Positions 32,590-43,899 of a stretch of DNA of 64,000 nt are shown piece by piece. The stretch lies in NCBI GenBank assembly GCA_963576565.1, contig OY755046.1, forward strand, positions 72,471,719-72,535,718. Direction: 5' to 3'. Position 1 is the stretch's first letter; each line of letters starts with the position of its first letter. Origin of the DNA: Aspidapion aeneum. Taxonomy: Eukaryota; Arthropoda; Insecta; Coleoptera; Brentidae. The position numbers were made by a program, and so were the translations under genes. The notes beneath the pieces were generated by a model. The model was not told the origin of the DNA. It saw only the letters and a program-made list of their open reading frames with translations, and made no database searches.

Positions 32590-33058
32590 CTAATATAACG
32601 AGCCAACAAATACAACATTCAACTATATATTGCGTTTATCAATTTTGAAAAAGCTTTCGATAGCATTGAACACGTGGCAGTAAAAGCATCTTTAATTAAT
32701 AGCCGAATAGATTACGGATACACAGACTTAATAGCCAATATATCTATCGAAGCAACAGCATCAATCAAAATCCATGATGGAACCAAGCCAGAAGATGTTT
32801 TTAAAGACTTAGATTGGGAAGAAATAGGCATCAAAGTAAACGGACAATACTTAAACCACCTAAGATATGCTGACGATATCGTCTTAATAACAGATCAGAA
32901 AGAAGAACTGATAAAAATGCTAGAAGAACTGAGACAAATTATTAAACCAAAAAAAGAAAACCAAACCAAACTGAGATCAAGACACGAGTTAGAGCAAGAC
33001 CACGAAAAAAGTGGATAGACAATGGCGAAGATGACATCTAGAATATGGGAATAAGAAG
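32590..33058 (+). pseudogene. RTE-like reverse transcriptase, internally deleted copy
   Basis: Open from 32,674 to 33,018 (114 codons). It has 'FEKAFDSIEHV' (motif A region, 32,645-32,690), then 'HLRYADDIVLITD' with the active-site Asp pair, then jumps at 'KMLEELRQIIK' directly to 'KKENQT' and the C-terminal 'RPRKKWIDNGEDD'-type end in another frame. The deletion removes most of the thumb and C-terminal domain, seen by comparison with 38,860-40,000 and 41,270-41,600. It cannot act on its own. Confidence 0.8.
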
Positions 33059-33063
33059 GTGAC

Positions 33064-34045
33064 GGTACCAAATTTAAGAGAAATTCAAGCAGGCGTGCCC
33101 CAGGGTAGCGTACTAGGCCCTTATCTATACTTATTATTCACTTGCAATATCCCAAAGCCAGAAAATTGTCACTTAGCAACATTTGCCGATGATACTGGTT
33201 TATTGACGGTAGAAAAATCTATTGAAAAATGCATAGAAAAACTTCAGGATGCAGTCACCCAAGTTCACAGTTGGATCACAAAGTGGCGAATAAAATTAAA
33301 TGAAACCAAATCAATTCATGTTGATTTTACAAACAAAAATATAAATCACATACAAATAACAATTAACAACATTCCAGTACCATATTCGAATCAGGCAAAA
33401 TATCTAGGTATGCCAAATTGCGCTGGAAACCACATGTTAAGAAAAAAAAAGAAGAACTTGAGATAAGGTATAGAAAAATGAACTGGCTGATTGGAAGGAA
33501 GTCCAATTTAACAATTCATAATAAGTTACTGCTTTATAGACAAATAATGAAACCAGTATGGACATATGGTAGTCAACTATGGGGTTGTGCTAAAAAGAGT
33601 AACATTCTAGTTGTACAGAGATTTCAAAGTATTAAGAAACATTGTGAATGCACCTTGGTACGTTCGAAATAGTGACCTTCATCGAGATCTTAAAATCGAA
33701 ACTGTAGCAGAGACTATAAAAAATTACGCAAAAAGCCATGAAGATAGACTCCATCGGCATGTGAATGTGGAAGCAATTCAACTTCTAGACAATACTATGC
33801 TAGTTCGAAGACTAAAAAGAGTGAAGCCGTTTGAGCTAGTACTAAGTGAATTATATAAAACAAAATAATGCTTTAAACACAATTGTGAGTTACAGACTAA
33901 GCAAAGCGAGGAGAACTGTTGAGTGAACCCTAAGTTTAAATCTGACTTTTCTAGTAAATTAAGTTAAAACAAAATTGCTAATTAGTCTTACTGACTAGAT
34001 TGTAATAAAAAAAAAACACAGTGTGTTTGACAAAAAAAAAAAAGG
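33064..34045 (+). pseudogene. Jockey-clade retrotransposon, second 5'-truncated copy
   Basis: Nearly the same as the C-terminal two-thirds of the copy at 22,031-23,546, on the opposite strand. It begins within motif B context ('IQAGVPQGSVLGP') and keeps motif C 'FADDTGLL'. Frameshifts near 33,410 and 33,640 split the frame into three overlapping pieces (33,059-33,466, 33,418-33,672 and 33,611-33,868). The 3' part has the same untranslated sequence and an A tail ending at 34,043. It sits directly behind the RTE fragment. Confidence 0.88.
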
Positions 34046-34559
34046 CTAAAACCTACCAGCGTTTGATATTTCTCTTTGTTCTGTGTTTACAGCATCCCTG
34101 GGTTGTGACCGGTAAATGAAATGATGGAAAGTAACACAAAAAACTTTTTAAAATTTCTAAAATTACAGAAGAACTAAATGATTAAATATTTAAACCTGCT
34201 GCTTTTTTTTAAGTAACAGTCACAAAAGTGCGTTGACAGACGGACTGGCAGAGATGTTTATGGCTAACAAGAAGTGAAACATTGAGAATATGTGGCCTCT
34301 TAAGTGGATATTTGGGTAACCCATTAATTTGAGGCTCATATATTTAAAACACTCGTAAAATTAAACGAGATTTTTAATTTGGTAATAGAAACCTATACCC
34401 TTCTAAATTACAATCTTTATAATTTTAATAAAAATGCTATTTAGAGCTAAAGAAATCTGATACGTTTTCATGTTTATAATTACTAATTGGACAAATAACA
34501 GATAAGAAAAAAAATCTGATAAAAATGATGGAATAAGATCTGGATCTATATATCTATTT
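34046..34559. other. No recognised feature
   Basis: AT-rich sequence with no supportable gene. Confidence 0.35.
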
Positions 34560-34930
34560 AGCCTTTTTCAATCCATCTTTGGACATCTTCTTCTTTTACT
34601 CTTCTTTGTCTGTTGCCGTGTTCATCCATCTAGTTCCCGCGTGTTTCTTCAAGTCGTCCGCCCATCTCATTTGGGGTCTTCCCCTACTTCTTTTATTTTC
34701 CCATGTCTCCCGTTTACAATACATTTGTTCCATCGATCGTCTTTCTGTCTAATATTATGACCGGCAAATTTCCATTTTAATTTTGCTACTTCTCCTTTGA
34801 CATCCCTTACTTTTGTTTTATTTCTTATCCATTCATTCCTTTTTCTATCTGACAGCTTTACATGTCCATTGATCTTTGCGCTTTTGCTACCTTATCCAGG
34901 TTTGATTTTGTTAGTGTCCAGGTCTGGGAA
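34560..34930 (-). pseudogene. RTE-like C-terminal fragment with 3' end
   Basis: The longest of the minus-strand C-terminal pieces. Reading the minus strand gives 'RKRNEWIRNKTKVRDV', 'KLKWKFAGHNIRQKDDRW', and then the C-terminal end equivalent to 42,806-42,838. Stops and frameshifts are present, and bases equal to 'caaatgtta' are missing near 34,867. It shows what the C-terminus of this family looks like where other copies are interrupted. Confidence 0.8.
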
Positions 34931-35436
34931 CGGTTAGAACTTTTTGTCAATTTACCACCCCTTAAAGTATGGTGCATAATTGAACAATTACACCCTGTAT
35001 TTTGTCATGTTTCCTATAGTAAATAAATTTTGTAGTTTTGAGTTAAAATATGCCTGCCAGGGCAAAAAAGGTACATATAGAAGAAACCCTTTAAAAGTTT
35101 CATTCCGCCGGGAAAATGCAAATATGGGACCGAACACACTTTCCCTCTCCACACTCGCTTGTTTTTAGCCTTCCGGAGCCTCCTGTGTTTTCATAAATTT
35201 TAAAAACGACTTTGCGCAAAATTTATAAACACAAGTTTTTCGGCCAGGACCCGCCTACCAAACAAAAGGCCTCTAACTACAAGATAATGACTTTTATTTC
35301 ATACCTAATCTGGATTTCTTTGATATTCCATTACAACCATTTAAGAATAAATTAAGAAAATTAATGCTGGACAACAACTACCAGGAATTCTTTTGAAAGT
35401 CGGTTTCCAATTTTAATTTTAGATTTTGACCCTCTG
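34931..35436. other. No recognised gene; solo TIR-like end at 34,945-34,995
   Basis: 'ccaccccttaaagtatggtg' to 'acaccctgta' matches 21,557-21,612 inverted. The small plus-strand frame at 34,980-35,168 has no known domain. Confidence 0.4.
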
Positions 35437-35438
35437 TA

Positions 35439-36922
35439 CAGCGTGTCCCATTTTCGATGGGATTAAATGGGAAACTCGGTTATTATTAAAGATATTGATT
35501 TTCTGATTGCACCATACCGTGCTCTTTTTTTGAGCCCTTAAAAATGGCGTAATCAGATTTTTGCTATACCCCGTAGTTTCGCTAATACAGGGAGTTTTTG
35601 AAAAAATTGTATTTTTAATAATCCCTTGTATCTCGCTTATTTTGCGAGATACTTTTATTCTGTAAAAACATTGTTATGGCAACTTTTTTAGAAGAAAATA
35701 ATGACGTTGTCAATTTTTTAAAATATTGTTTAGTTTTTGAGTTATGGTATTTATCATAAAAAAATTAAATACGGACCTGGATTTTTTTTATTACTTTTTT
35801 GATTGGTTTCATGCTAGTATTATCATAAAATAATAAAAATTTAAATTTTTTTTTGTTTTAAGGTAAAAAAAATATTTAATATTTTTAGAAAAAATTAGTC
35901 CGAACCTGGATATTTCCAACATAAATATAAACTAAAAATTGCTAGTTAAACAATTTTTAGTTTAACTGTTTCAATACTTAGCATATTAAAATGGTTTTAC
36001 GTTAATTTACAGATTTATTTGAAACAAAGTCTACGAAAAAAAAAAACAAAATATAAAAAATAACTAATCTTTCTGATTACAATTATGTGTAAGACATTGT
36101 TGGCATTTTTGAGTAATTTTTCTTAACGCATTTTGCATAAAAATATTTCTGCCATTTAAATTTTGGGATTTTGTTGCTTGAATGAAGCAGTCAAACATAT
36201 CACATTTTTCAAAATCTGGATATGGTCGATTTCTAGCCAGTTTAAAATAATTGTAAGCTATTTACAAAAATGACAAGTAAAATGACAATGTCAATTCCAC
36301 GCTTTTGTTTTGTAAATTTCACGACCTGCTGTTCGATTATCAAATAATTAGTATGATATTATTTTTGTAACTTTTTAACGTTTTTTACTTTATTTATAAA
36401 TCTTTTAATTATCATTTCAAAACAGATAAACTAAAAATCGTTCAACTAGTGTGTCTTGCAATTTCTAATTTATAATTACGTTGGAGATTTCCAGGTTCGG
36501 ACTATAATTTTTTTTTCAAATATTAAATAGCTTTTTTTAACCTTAAATCAAAAAAATATTAAAGTTTTATCATTTTAAGGTAATAATAGCATCGAACTAA
36601 TCAAAGTAGTAATAAAAAAAATCCAGGTCCGTATTTAATTTTTTTATGATAAATACCATATTTCAAAAACTAAACAATATTTTTAAAAATTGACAACGTC
36701 CTTATTTTGCACTAAAAAAGTTGCCATAGAAAGGTTTTTACAGAATAAAAATATCTTGCAAAATAAGCGAGATACAAACTCCCTGTATTAGCGAAACCAC
36801 GGGGTATAGCAAAAATCTGATTACATCATTTTTAAGGGCTCCAAAAAAGAGCAATCAGAAAATCGATATCTTTAATAATAACCGAGTTTCCCATTTAATC
36901 CCATTGAAAATGGGACACGCTG
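35439..36922. mobile_element. 1.48-kb palindromic TA-flanked element, copy 2
   Basis: Same ends as 6,526-8,054 ('cagcgtgtcccattttcgat' and mirror), flanked by TA at 35,437-35,438 and 36,923-36,924, but with the core inverted relative to copy 1. Small deletions near the right arm (around 36,775 and 36,855) explain the shorter length. Target sites differ between the copies, supporting movement by transposition rather than segmental duplication. Confidence 0.88.
36064..36261 (-). pseudogene. Core frame of the palindromic element, copy 2
   Basis: Equivalent of 7,225-7,422. The frame stays open for all 65 codons and ends at TAG (36,064-36,066), but the first codon is ATA. Cys-rich 'KCQQCLTHNC' is kept. 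Unknown function; probably not translated. Confidence 0.25.
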
Positions 36923-37085
36923 TATAGTTCCTTTATCGCTTTTATGTAAGTAATATTGTTTTGGTTTCTCTGGTATCTCGGTAGATGGCGCTTCTTGCGA
37001 CAGTTTTCTCACTATTTACATAGGATTAGAGACAAAACCGTCTAATTAACTTCGCAAGAGTGTCACATTGACCAAGCAGTGTTCT

Positions 37086-37240
37086 GAGGAGTCCCATAAG
37101 GACGAAACAGTTAACTGTCAACACTTTTCATGTGTCCATTAGATCTTGGACGCCCGTGAGGTTAAGCTTTCAAGCTACCCACGGAAAAATATGAGAGAAA
37201 CAAAAACTGCTTTTTACCCGATTAGCAATGAAACTTGTTT
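37086..37240. repeat. 'gctacccacggaaaaat' repeat family, copy 2
   Basis: Carries 'cagttaactgtcaacact', 'gtccattagatcttgga' and 'cacggaaaaatatgagagaa', colinear with 50,905-51,060 and in its latter part with 14,100-14,200. Confidence 0.75.
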
Positions 37241-37526
37241 GATTTTATGGTCTATATTTCATGTGGGTCCTTGTTCCAAGTCCCAAGAGGCCTATCCCAA
37301 AACAATCTGGGCACAACTTTTTTCTGCAGTATGTTAAAAGTTTTCCGTGAACGCTTTTTAATATAGAAAATGTTTAATTTAAAAGACGGCAAAAAGTGCT
37401 CTAGGTTGTATAACTTTTTTCCTTCCCTTTTAGATTGAAATATTGTACAATACTGACAGAGCTGATTAGATTTTGGTCAGAATTCGAAAATGCTAACTTC
37501 TATGCGGAGCATCAAATGAATATGCC

Positions 37527-38363
37527 GTTTTCGAAATACAGGATGTTTCACCAAGTTTTCGAAATACAGGATGTTTCACCAAGTTTTCAAAATACAGGAT
37601 GTTTCACCAAGTTTTCGAAATACAGGATGTTTCACCAAGTTTTCGAAATACAGGATGTTTCACCAAGTTTTCGAAATACAGGATGTTTCACCAAGTTTTC
37701 GAAATACAGGATGTTTCACCAAGTTTTCGAAATACAGGATGTTTCACCAAGTTTTCGAAATACAGGATGTTTCACCAAGTTTTCGAAATACAGGATGTTT
37801 CACCAAGTTTTCGAAATACAGGATGTTTCACCAAGTTTTCGAAATACAGGATGTTTCACCAAGTTTTCGAAATACCGGATGTTTCACCAAGTTTTCGAAA
37901 TACAGGATGTTTCACCAAGTTTTCGAAATACAGGATGTTTCACCAAGTTTTCGAAATACAGGATGTTTCACCAAGTTTTCGAAATACAGGATGTTTCACC
38001 AAGTTTTCGAAATACAGGATGTTTCACCAAGTTTTCGAAATACAGGATGTTTCACCAAGTTTTCGAAATACAGGATGTTTCACCAAGTTTTCGAAATACA
38101 GGATGTTTCACCAAGTTTTCGAAATACAGGATGTTTCACCAAGTTTCCGAAATACAGGATGTTTCACCAAGTTTTCGAAATACAGGATGTTTCACCAAGT
38201 TTTCGAAATACAGGATGTTTCACCAAGTTTTCGAAATACAGGATGTTTCACCAAGTTTTCGAAATACAGGATGTTTCACCAAGTTTTCGAAATACAGGAT
38301 GTTTCACCAAGTTTTCGAAATACAGGATGTTTCACCAGGTTTTCGAAATACAGGATGTTTCAC
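37527..38363 (+). repeat. 28-bp minisatellite, 30 units
   Basis: Exactly 812 bp (29 x 28) separate the first and last unit starts, followed by a 25-bp partial unit; no unit differs in length. The unit contains 'ttttcgaaatacaggatg' and 'tttcaccaag'. Only about four point variants are visible (near 37,587, 37,876, 38,146 and 38,337). Because 28 is not a multiple of three and the unit has no stop in any forward frame, all three frames are open for 300 codons or more. The large 'proteins' are therefore artefacts. The unit resembles a Tc1/mariner-type TIR ('acagggtgtttcac'). Confidence 0.97.
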
Positions 38364-38576
38364 GAACATCGAGCCAGAGGCCTTTTTGGGTATTTAGAGT
38401 GCGAATTTGGAGAAACGCTCGGACACGTCGATTTTGTTTGCGAGGGGGCAATTTTTTGGCTATCTTACAATTTTTGTTGCACGAGCCCCCTTCGAGGGGT
38501 ATAATTTACTCCTATATTTTCAATAGGAAAAGTGGGTCTAGTAATACCTTTTTTGAAGCTTTCTTCAATATCTTTA
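38364..38576. other. Unassigned sequence after the minisatellite
   Basis: Contains 'ggagaaacgctcgg' and 'gagccccctt'; no gene. It may belong to the same inserted element as the array. Confidence 0.3.
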
Positions 38577-38756
38577 CAACCGTGTAAAAATTTCGAAGAT
38601 CCATCGATTAGTTTTTGAGATATTTGCTTTCAAATTTAACATGGAATAATAAAATAAAAATTAAATCCGAAAAAAAAAATTTCAATTAAATTTTTATTTT
38701 ATGTCCATGTTAAATTTGAAAGTAGGATAGATTTTTGAAATTTTTACACGGTTGTA
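38577..38756. repeat. Inverted repeat (hairpin) before the RTE copy
   Basis: 'acaaccgtgtaaaaatttc' at the left pairs with 'gaaatttttacacggttgt' at the right, and 'tcaaatttaacatgga' with 'tccatgttaaatttga'. The loop is A/T-rich. The right arm abuts the RTE fragment directly, so it may be the terminal inverted repeat of an inserted element. Confidence 0.8.
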
Positions 38757-39000
38757 AGGACATTCAAAAGGCCTTCAAAACAAGGTATCAACCGAACCAC
38801 CTAAGATATGCTGATGATATCGCCTTAATAACAGACAACAAAGAAGAACTAATAAAAATGCTGGAAGAACTGGATACAGCAGCTAAAAATATAGGCTTAA
38901 GTATGAACTACACTAAAACTAAAGTCATAACAAACACAGAGGAAGATATTACGGTCAAAATAAACCAAAATAAAATAGAACAAGTAGAGGAAGATATGGA
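38757..39000 (+). pseudogene. RTE-like reverse transcriptase, segment 1 of a fourfold-split copy
   Basis: Codes for 'HLRYADDIALITDNKEEL', the active-site Asp pair, and then 'LDTAAKNIGLSMNYTKTK', the thumb start. The frame stays open to 39,064, but homology ends near 39,000 ('IEQVEE'). It continues at 39,881, 41,270 and 42,806. The upstream part is cut by the hairpin at 38,756. Confidence 0.85.
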
Positions 39001-39880
39001 TGATTCTACAAAAATGGTGCTGTGGAGTGGGAATGCATATTTTTCAAACACAGACTGCAAATGAAGCATAGTTTTAGTTATAAGATTTAAAACGAAATGT
39101 TTTCTTTATGGAGCATTGGAGTTTAATGTATAAAAAAAATTGCAAGTTTATAATTTTTTTTATTACAAAGCAAATACCTCATTCCTCTAGTGTAGTCTCA
39201 AACCAAATATTAAAAACTCAGATTGAAAAAAATATCCTAATAAATAATATTTTACCAAGTCTTAACTATTTATCAAAAAATTGATAAAACTTAAGTTTGC
39301 AGTCATATTTTTGAAAATCCGAATTTACATTTTCTCCGGAAAATTTTACAATTTTAAACGTGCTCCATTTTTAATAACACAATATTTGTGAATACCACCG
39401 GTTAATTTCTAGAGAAAGAGACGGCCCTGGATATCTAATTTACTTGTGAGGGTGACAAGTTGTGACAGATAATGTTAACTTTAGTTTGGTTTAAGTTATA
39501 GATCTTTTTATTTTCGGCAGAAAATTAGTTATTTTCATAGAAATCAACAAGGAACGCTTCAATTATCATTCCTCTGGTAAGTAAATATTCGACTGATATC
39601 AATAGTATAATTTTTTTGTTGATTGTTTTTAAATTATAAGTATAGGAACTTTGTTTATATAAAACTTAAGTTACGTAGTCTAAATAGATTTTAATTTAAA
39701 TTAAAAAACCATTAAAAAACACATTCCTCTGGTACTCATCCCTCTGGAATTTTTATGCAATAATTCCTAAAATTCGGGAAAATAAATGTTTCTTAGCCTA
39801 ATTAGTTACATAAATTTAAAAAAACAAAATTATTTACTGTGCTGTACTGTTATTTAAAGGCAATGACCAAAAATGATATC
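39001..39880. mobile_element. ~880-bp insertion with repeated CATTCCTCTGG motif
   Basis: It separates two colinear pieces of the RTE copy. Near its edges 'gatatggatgattctac' and 'gatatccatatagcccac' are weak mirrors. The 11-mer 'cattcctctgg' or a close variant occurs at 39,180, 39,567, 39,722 and 39,737, all on the plus strand. There is no recognisable protein. A similar motif style occurs in 56,532-57,952. Confidence 0.5.
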
Positions 39881-40000
39881 CATATAGCCCACTTTTTATA
39901 TACCTGGGACAAATTATTAACCTGAAAAAAGAAAACCAAACAGCTGAAATCAAGAGACGAGTAAGATTGGCCTGGGCAGCATTCGGTAAATTAAGCTATA
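39881..40000 (+). pseudogene. RTE-like copy, segment 2
   Basis: Reads 'YLGQIINLKKENQTAEIKRR' followed by 'LAWAAFGKLSY', the post-RT region. It matches 62,025-62,115 and stops exactly at the TA target of the palindromic insertion. Confidence 0.85.
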
Positions 40001-41267
40001 CAGGGTGACCCGATCTTAAGGGACCAAACTTTACCAGCGTGTTGGGCGTTCAAAAATAATTTAAAAAAGTCTATACAACATAGGTCGAAAAATGCTTTGT
40101 AAAGAAAATACAGGGTGTCAAAGTTTTCTTTAAAAAAACGAAAAAAATTATTATCTAGAAAACTACCTTGGACAACAACTTTAAATTTGGTACAGAATAA
40201 AGGTTAATAGAGCTGCATACTTTTCTTTATAAAGCAACAATGTAGGACCGCCACGGGCGTGCGCACGGGTGGTGACTTTTAGAATTTTTGAAGAAAAAAA
40301 TGATACGCCAATGGATTTTTTTAAATTTTAAATTATTTTTGAGTTCACTGTCCAATTTAAGTAAAAAAATGTCACCTTACTTTTTTTCGTACAATGCTTC
40401 ATTGTGGAGAAAAAAATTGAAAATGTTTAAATTTGTTGCAAAAAAAATAAAATAATTAAGTTATTGAATTGAAGAAACTACATAACTGGATTCTTTAATT
40501 TAATAGAGCTGCACACTTTTCTTTATAAAGGAAAAATTTTGGTTTGCCAGGGGCGTGCGCACGGGTGGTGAGATTATTTGAAGAAAACATGTTACGCCAA
40601 TGGTTTTTTTTTGTTTTAAATTAATTTTTGAATTCACAGTCTAATTTAGGTTAAAAAATGTCTCTTTGCTTTTTTTTGTAGGATGCGTCGTCTTAAAGTT
40701 AAAAATAAAAATCGTTTTATCTGCACCTAAAGATTTTACCAATAAAAAAAAAACAAAAAACAGCATTTTTCGTAAATCCCATAAAAAAGTCAAAGCTAGT
40801 AAAAAATTTTTAAATAAGGTAATAAGTAAATTAGTAGTAGGTGGTAAATTTTTGTTCACGTTCATATGAAGCATTGTACGAAAAAAAGTAAGGTGACATT
40901 TTTTTACTTAAATTGGACAGTGAACTCAAAAATAATTTAAAATTTAAAAAAATCCATTGGCGTATCATTTTTTTCTTCAAAAATTCTAAAAGTCACCACC
41001 CGTGCGCACGCCCGTGGCGGGCCTACATTGTTGCTTTATAAAGAAAAGTATGCAGCTCTATTAACCTTTATTCTGTACCAGATTTAAAGTTGTTGTCCAA
41101 GGTAGTTTTCTAGATAATAATTTTTTTCTTTTTTTTTAAGAAAACTTTGACACCCTGTATTTTCTTTACAAAACATTTTTCGACCTATGTTGTATAGACT
41201 TTTTTAAATTATTTTTGAACGCCTAACACGCTGGTAAAGTTTGGTCCCTTAAGATCGGGTCACCCTG
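40001..41267. mobile_element. 1.27-kb palindromic TA-flanked element in the RTE copy
   Basis: Begins 'cagggtgacccgatcttaag' and ends with its exact mirror, flanked by TA (39,999-40,000; 41,268-41,269). The arms of about 395 bp are near-perfect complements. The central part (40,400-40,865) carries a diverged extra copy of the inner arm ('gggcgtgcgcacgggtggtg' at 40,255 and 40,552). A small basic frame at 40,666-40,869 has no known domain. The unoccupied site is seen at 62,105-62,130. Confidence 0.9.
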
Positions 41268-41269
41268 TA

Positions 41270-41604
41270 TATTAAGAAATAAAAAATATCCTCAGTACTT
41301 TAAAACGAAAGTGTATAACCAATGTATCCTTCCTGTACTGACCTATGGATCCCAAACTTGGACACTTACAAAATCAAACATGGATAAGGTAACAAAAGCC
41401 CAAAGATCAATGGAAAGACAAATGTTACATGTAAAGCTGACATATAGAAAAAGGAATGAATGGATAAGAAATAAAACATAAGTAAGGGATGTCAGAGGAG
41501 AAGTAGCAAAATTACTAAATTTAAAATTAAACTGGAGACCTTGGGAAAATAAAAGAAGTATGAACACGGCGACAGACAGAAAAGAGTGGAAGATATTGGG
41601 GAAG
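41270..41604 (+). pseudogene. RTE-like copy, segment 3
   Basis: Codes for 'PQYFKTKVYNQCILPVLTYG' and 'RKRNEWIRNK', then a stop in place of a conserved residue, and further to the C-terminal 'RKEWKILG'. It ends at the hAT target duplication (41,597-41,604). Confidence 0.85.
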
Positions 41605-42797
41605 CATTGGCGTAGCTGGGGGGGGGGCAGGGGGGGCCTGCCCCCCCCTGAAGTCCCTCAGGCCCCCCTAAGATATTTTAGGCCTCCCCTACCGACTACT
41701 AGTAAAAGAACATGACGCTGAAAATACATACTTTTCTATTATTATTTGGGAAATATTCAAATAAAATAGGTGCATTAAAATTTAAAATCATTCAGATAAT
41801 GTTTACATTTCAGGAAAAAGCCCTTGTCTTGCGGAATTAGGCTTTTTCTCTTTAAATTATCGGTAACTTTTCTGCACTTGTGCAATTTCCCGAAAATATT
41901 TTTTAAATTTAAACATAATTATGCATATTGAATATTTCATACATATTGGCGACATCTTGTAAAATATTATAGAAGTGTAAGTTAAATTTCGCATTTAATA
42001 AACACAGCGACCTTTGCCCCTCTGTTTCCGAAATCGGGTTGTAGATGTCGTAAGGTTATAAAAAACCTTTTTAAACTGTTTTTCTAAAATAAATATAATT
42101 ATCTTTTTAGTTTTTTTGAGGTTAGCGTTTAGTGTCTTATGAAAATTTTCCGATTTTGGTGACAATTTCATAACCATTTTCATATTAAGTTTTCCCACGT
42201 CCTTAAATGGAATAAATTCTTCGAGCAATACCGGGAAATTTTTAATATTAATACTTCTACTCTAAGAGCAGAAATGACCGTTTTAAAGAATTGTATTTTT
42301 CGGTTAAATCAAACTGTTGGTCATGATTCTATCAAACAACATATAGCAGAAAACACCTATCCAAACCTCTACCAACTTTTTAAAGTTGCGAGTATTCTCT
42401 CAATTTCAAGTGCAACTTGAGAGAGGTCTTTCTCTGTCATGAGGAGAGTTTTTAATTGGCTTAGAACAACTATGACTTAAGAGAGACTCAGGTTTGTCAT
42501 TGTTATTCATAGAAAAAGATGTTGAGGTCGACTTAGACAGTGTGGTAGACGCTTTCAGTCAGCGACGTAGAAAACTTTCTTTGTAGAATTGCTGAATCAC
42601 ATACTTCCTGTATACATATAAATAAGTTGGTAAATGTATTATTAAATTTGTTATATTAAAATATTAGAACATTTAATGCGCGTATTTTTTTTTATTCATT
42701 GCACACTTTGCACGACTCTTTAAAACCTATGTTTGCTTTTTGTTCAAGGTAGACCGGGGCCACGGCCCCCCCTGAAAAGCAAGGCTAGCTACGCCTG
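41605..42797 (+). mobile_element. hAT element remnant with perfect 8-bp target duplication
   Basis: Both flanks read 'tggggaag' (41,597-41,604; 42,798-42,805), the hAT signature length. The ends are 'cattggcgtagctgg' and the mirror of 'caggcgtagctagcc', with G/C-runs just inside ('cctgcccccccctgaag' left, 'cacggccccccctga' right). The element is 1,193 bp, much shorter than an autonomous hAT, and carries a dead C-terminal transposase piece. Confidence 0.92.
42246..42590 (+). pseudogene. hAT transposase C-terminal dimerisation region (broken)
   Basis: The block 'ERSFSVMRRVFNWLRTTMT' (42,421-42,477) with 'NTYPNLYQLFKVASILSIS' before it is the hAT C-terminal dimerisation signature, as found in ZMYM-type insect hAT transposases. 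A stop replaces the Cys before ERSF (42,418) and another stop follows TMT (42,478). Catalytic residues are not included. Inactive. Confidence 0.88.
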
Positions 42798-42805
42798 TGG
42801 GGAAG

Positions 42806-42838
42806 GCCTATGTCCAAACATGGATTGAAGAGAGCTAA
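42806..42838 (+). pseudogene. RTE-like copy, segment 4 (C-terminus)
   Basis: 'gcctatgtccaaacatggat' continues the protein to a stop at 'agctaa'. It matches the inverted sequence at 34,566-34,590 and proves that the hAT element landed in the last codons of the RTE copy. Confidence 0.8.
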
Positions 42839-43899
42839 ATAGATAAAGATTTATTCCAATAAGTATCTCTGAATTGAGGCATTAATAAAGAATTAAAGAA
42901 GCACGTGCGGCTGCTGAGTTTACTGTCTCTCCCATTTTCCTGTTCTCGCAGCAATACACCGTTTTATCCGAGGTGAAACTTCGGCTTTAGTCGGCCCTGA
43001 GCTCTCTCAAACCGAGGTCTAGCAAACGCGAATCCTGCCGCGTTTTGTTTTATCAAAATCGAACCGTTTTTGAGCCTCTAACCTGCTCTACAGGAAAATT
43101 GAGGCGCTCATATCGGACTTCCAACAGAATGTGAAGTTTTTCTTCGTTTGAATGACAATTTATTTAGTTTAAAAAATGGCTTAACTTATGAAACAATATT
43201 ATATCTTGCTCTATAATGATTTTAAGGCTCTGAATTTGAAAAAACGATAAATTTTAGAAAACAAACTTGGATAAAACATGATATTTTGTTCTATTAAAAA
43301 AAGTGAATCTCTAAAATGGGATAGATTGTGCATAAACCTGACAAAATTTGAAAAATTTTGGTTTTAAAAACAATATATTGGTTTTAAACAATAATGAATT
43401 AATTTTGCTCTAAAAGTAATAGTAAAAAATTGTCTAAAATCCTTTAAAAACGACGATAAAACTTAGTTTTTATATTTGGTGAAAGATTGAAGCTAAAAAT
43501 TGAAACCTTTTATAAATGTAAGAAAGTCTTAGCTTAAAAATTGTATGTTTTAGAAAAAATAACTAAATTAGACGATTAAGGCTCAGAAATACAAAGGATT
43601 ACAAATTAAAAAAAAACAACTAACTCTTTTAAAAAGTGTTTTGATTGTGTTTTTAAAAGCAAAAAAGAAAAACATGTTTTTTTAATGTTAAAATGGTGTT
43701 GTTTAAATACATGTCTGCTAATAAATATTATATGCGTAATATGTGTGATAAAAGTGGTTTTTTCTGACTGCTAAAAGAATGTGGTTCTCGCATCCTTCAC
43801 AGCGTTATCGTCAGTCTTATGGGAGTTGAAGAATGCTTCAAGTACCCACCCAGCTTGTTATATTGTATGCATGCATGGATTACAGAAGAAATTGAAGAA
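42839..43899. other. No recognised feature
   Basis: About 1 kb of AT-rich sequence with many short 'ttttaaaa' strings. 42,900-43,100 is GC-richer. No gene is supported. Confidence 0.35.

Noticed and set aside
37527..38363. CRISPR array
   Set aside because: The 28-bp unit has no spacers, and the surroundings are eukaryotic transposons without cas genes.
37435..38587. Three overlapping open frames of 301-338 codons
   Set aside because: They are the three phases of a 28-bp minisatellite without stops. Their peptides are the same repeated cycle, so they are not genes.
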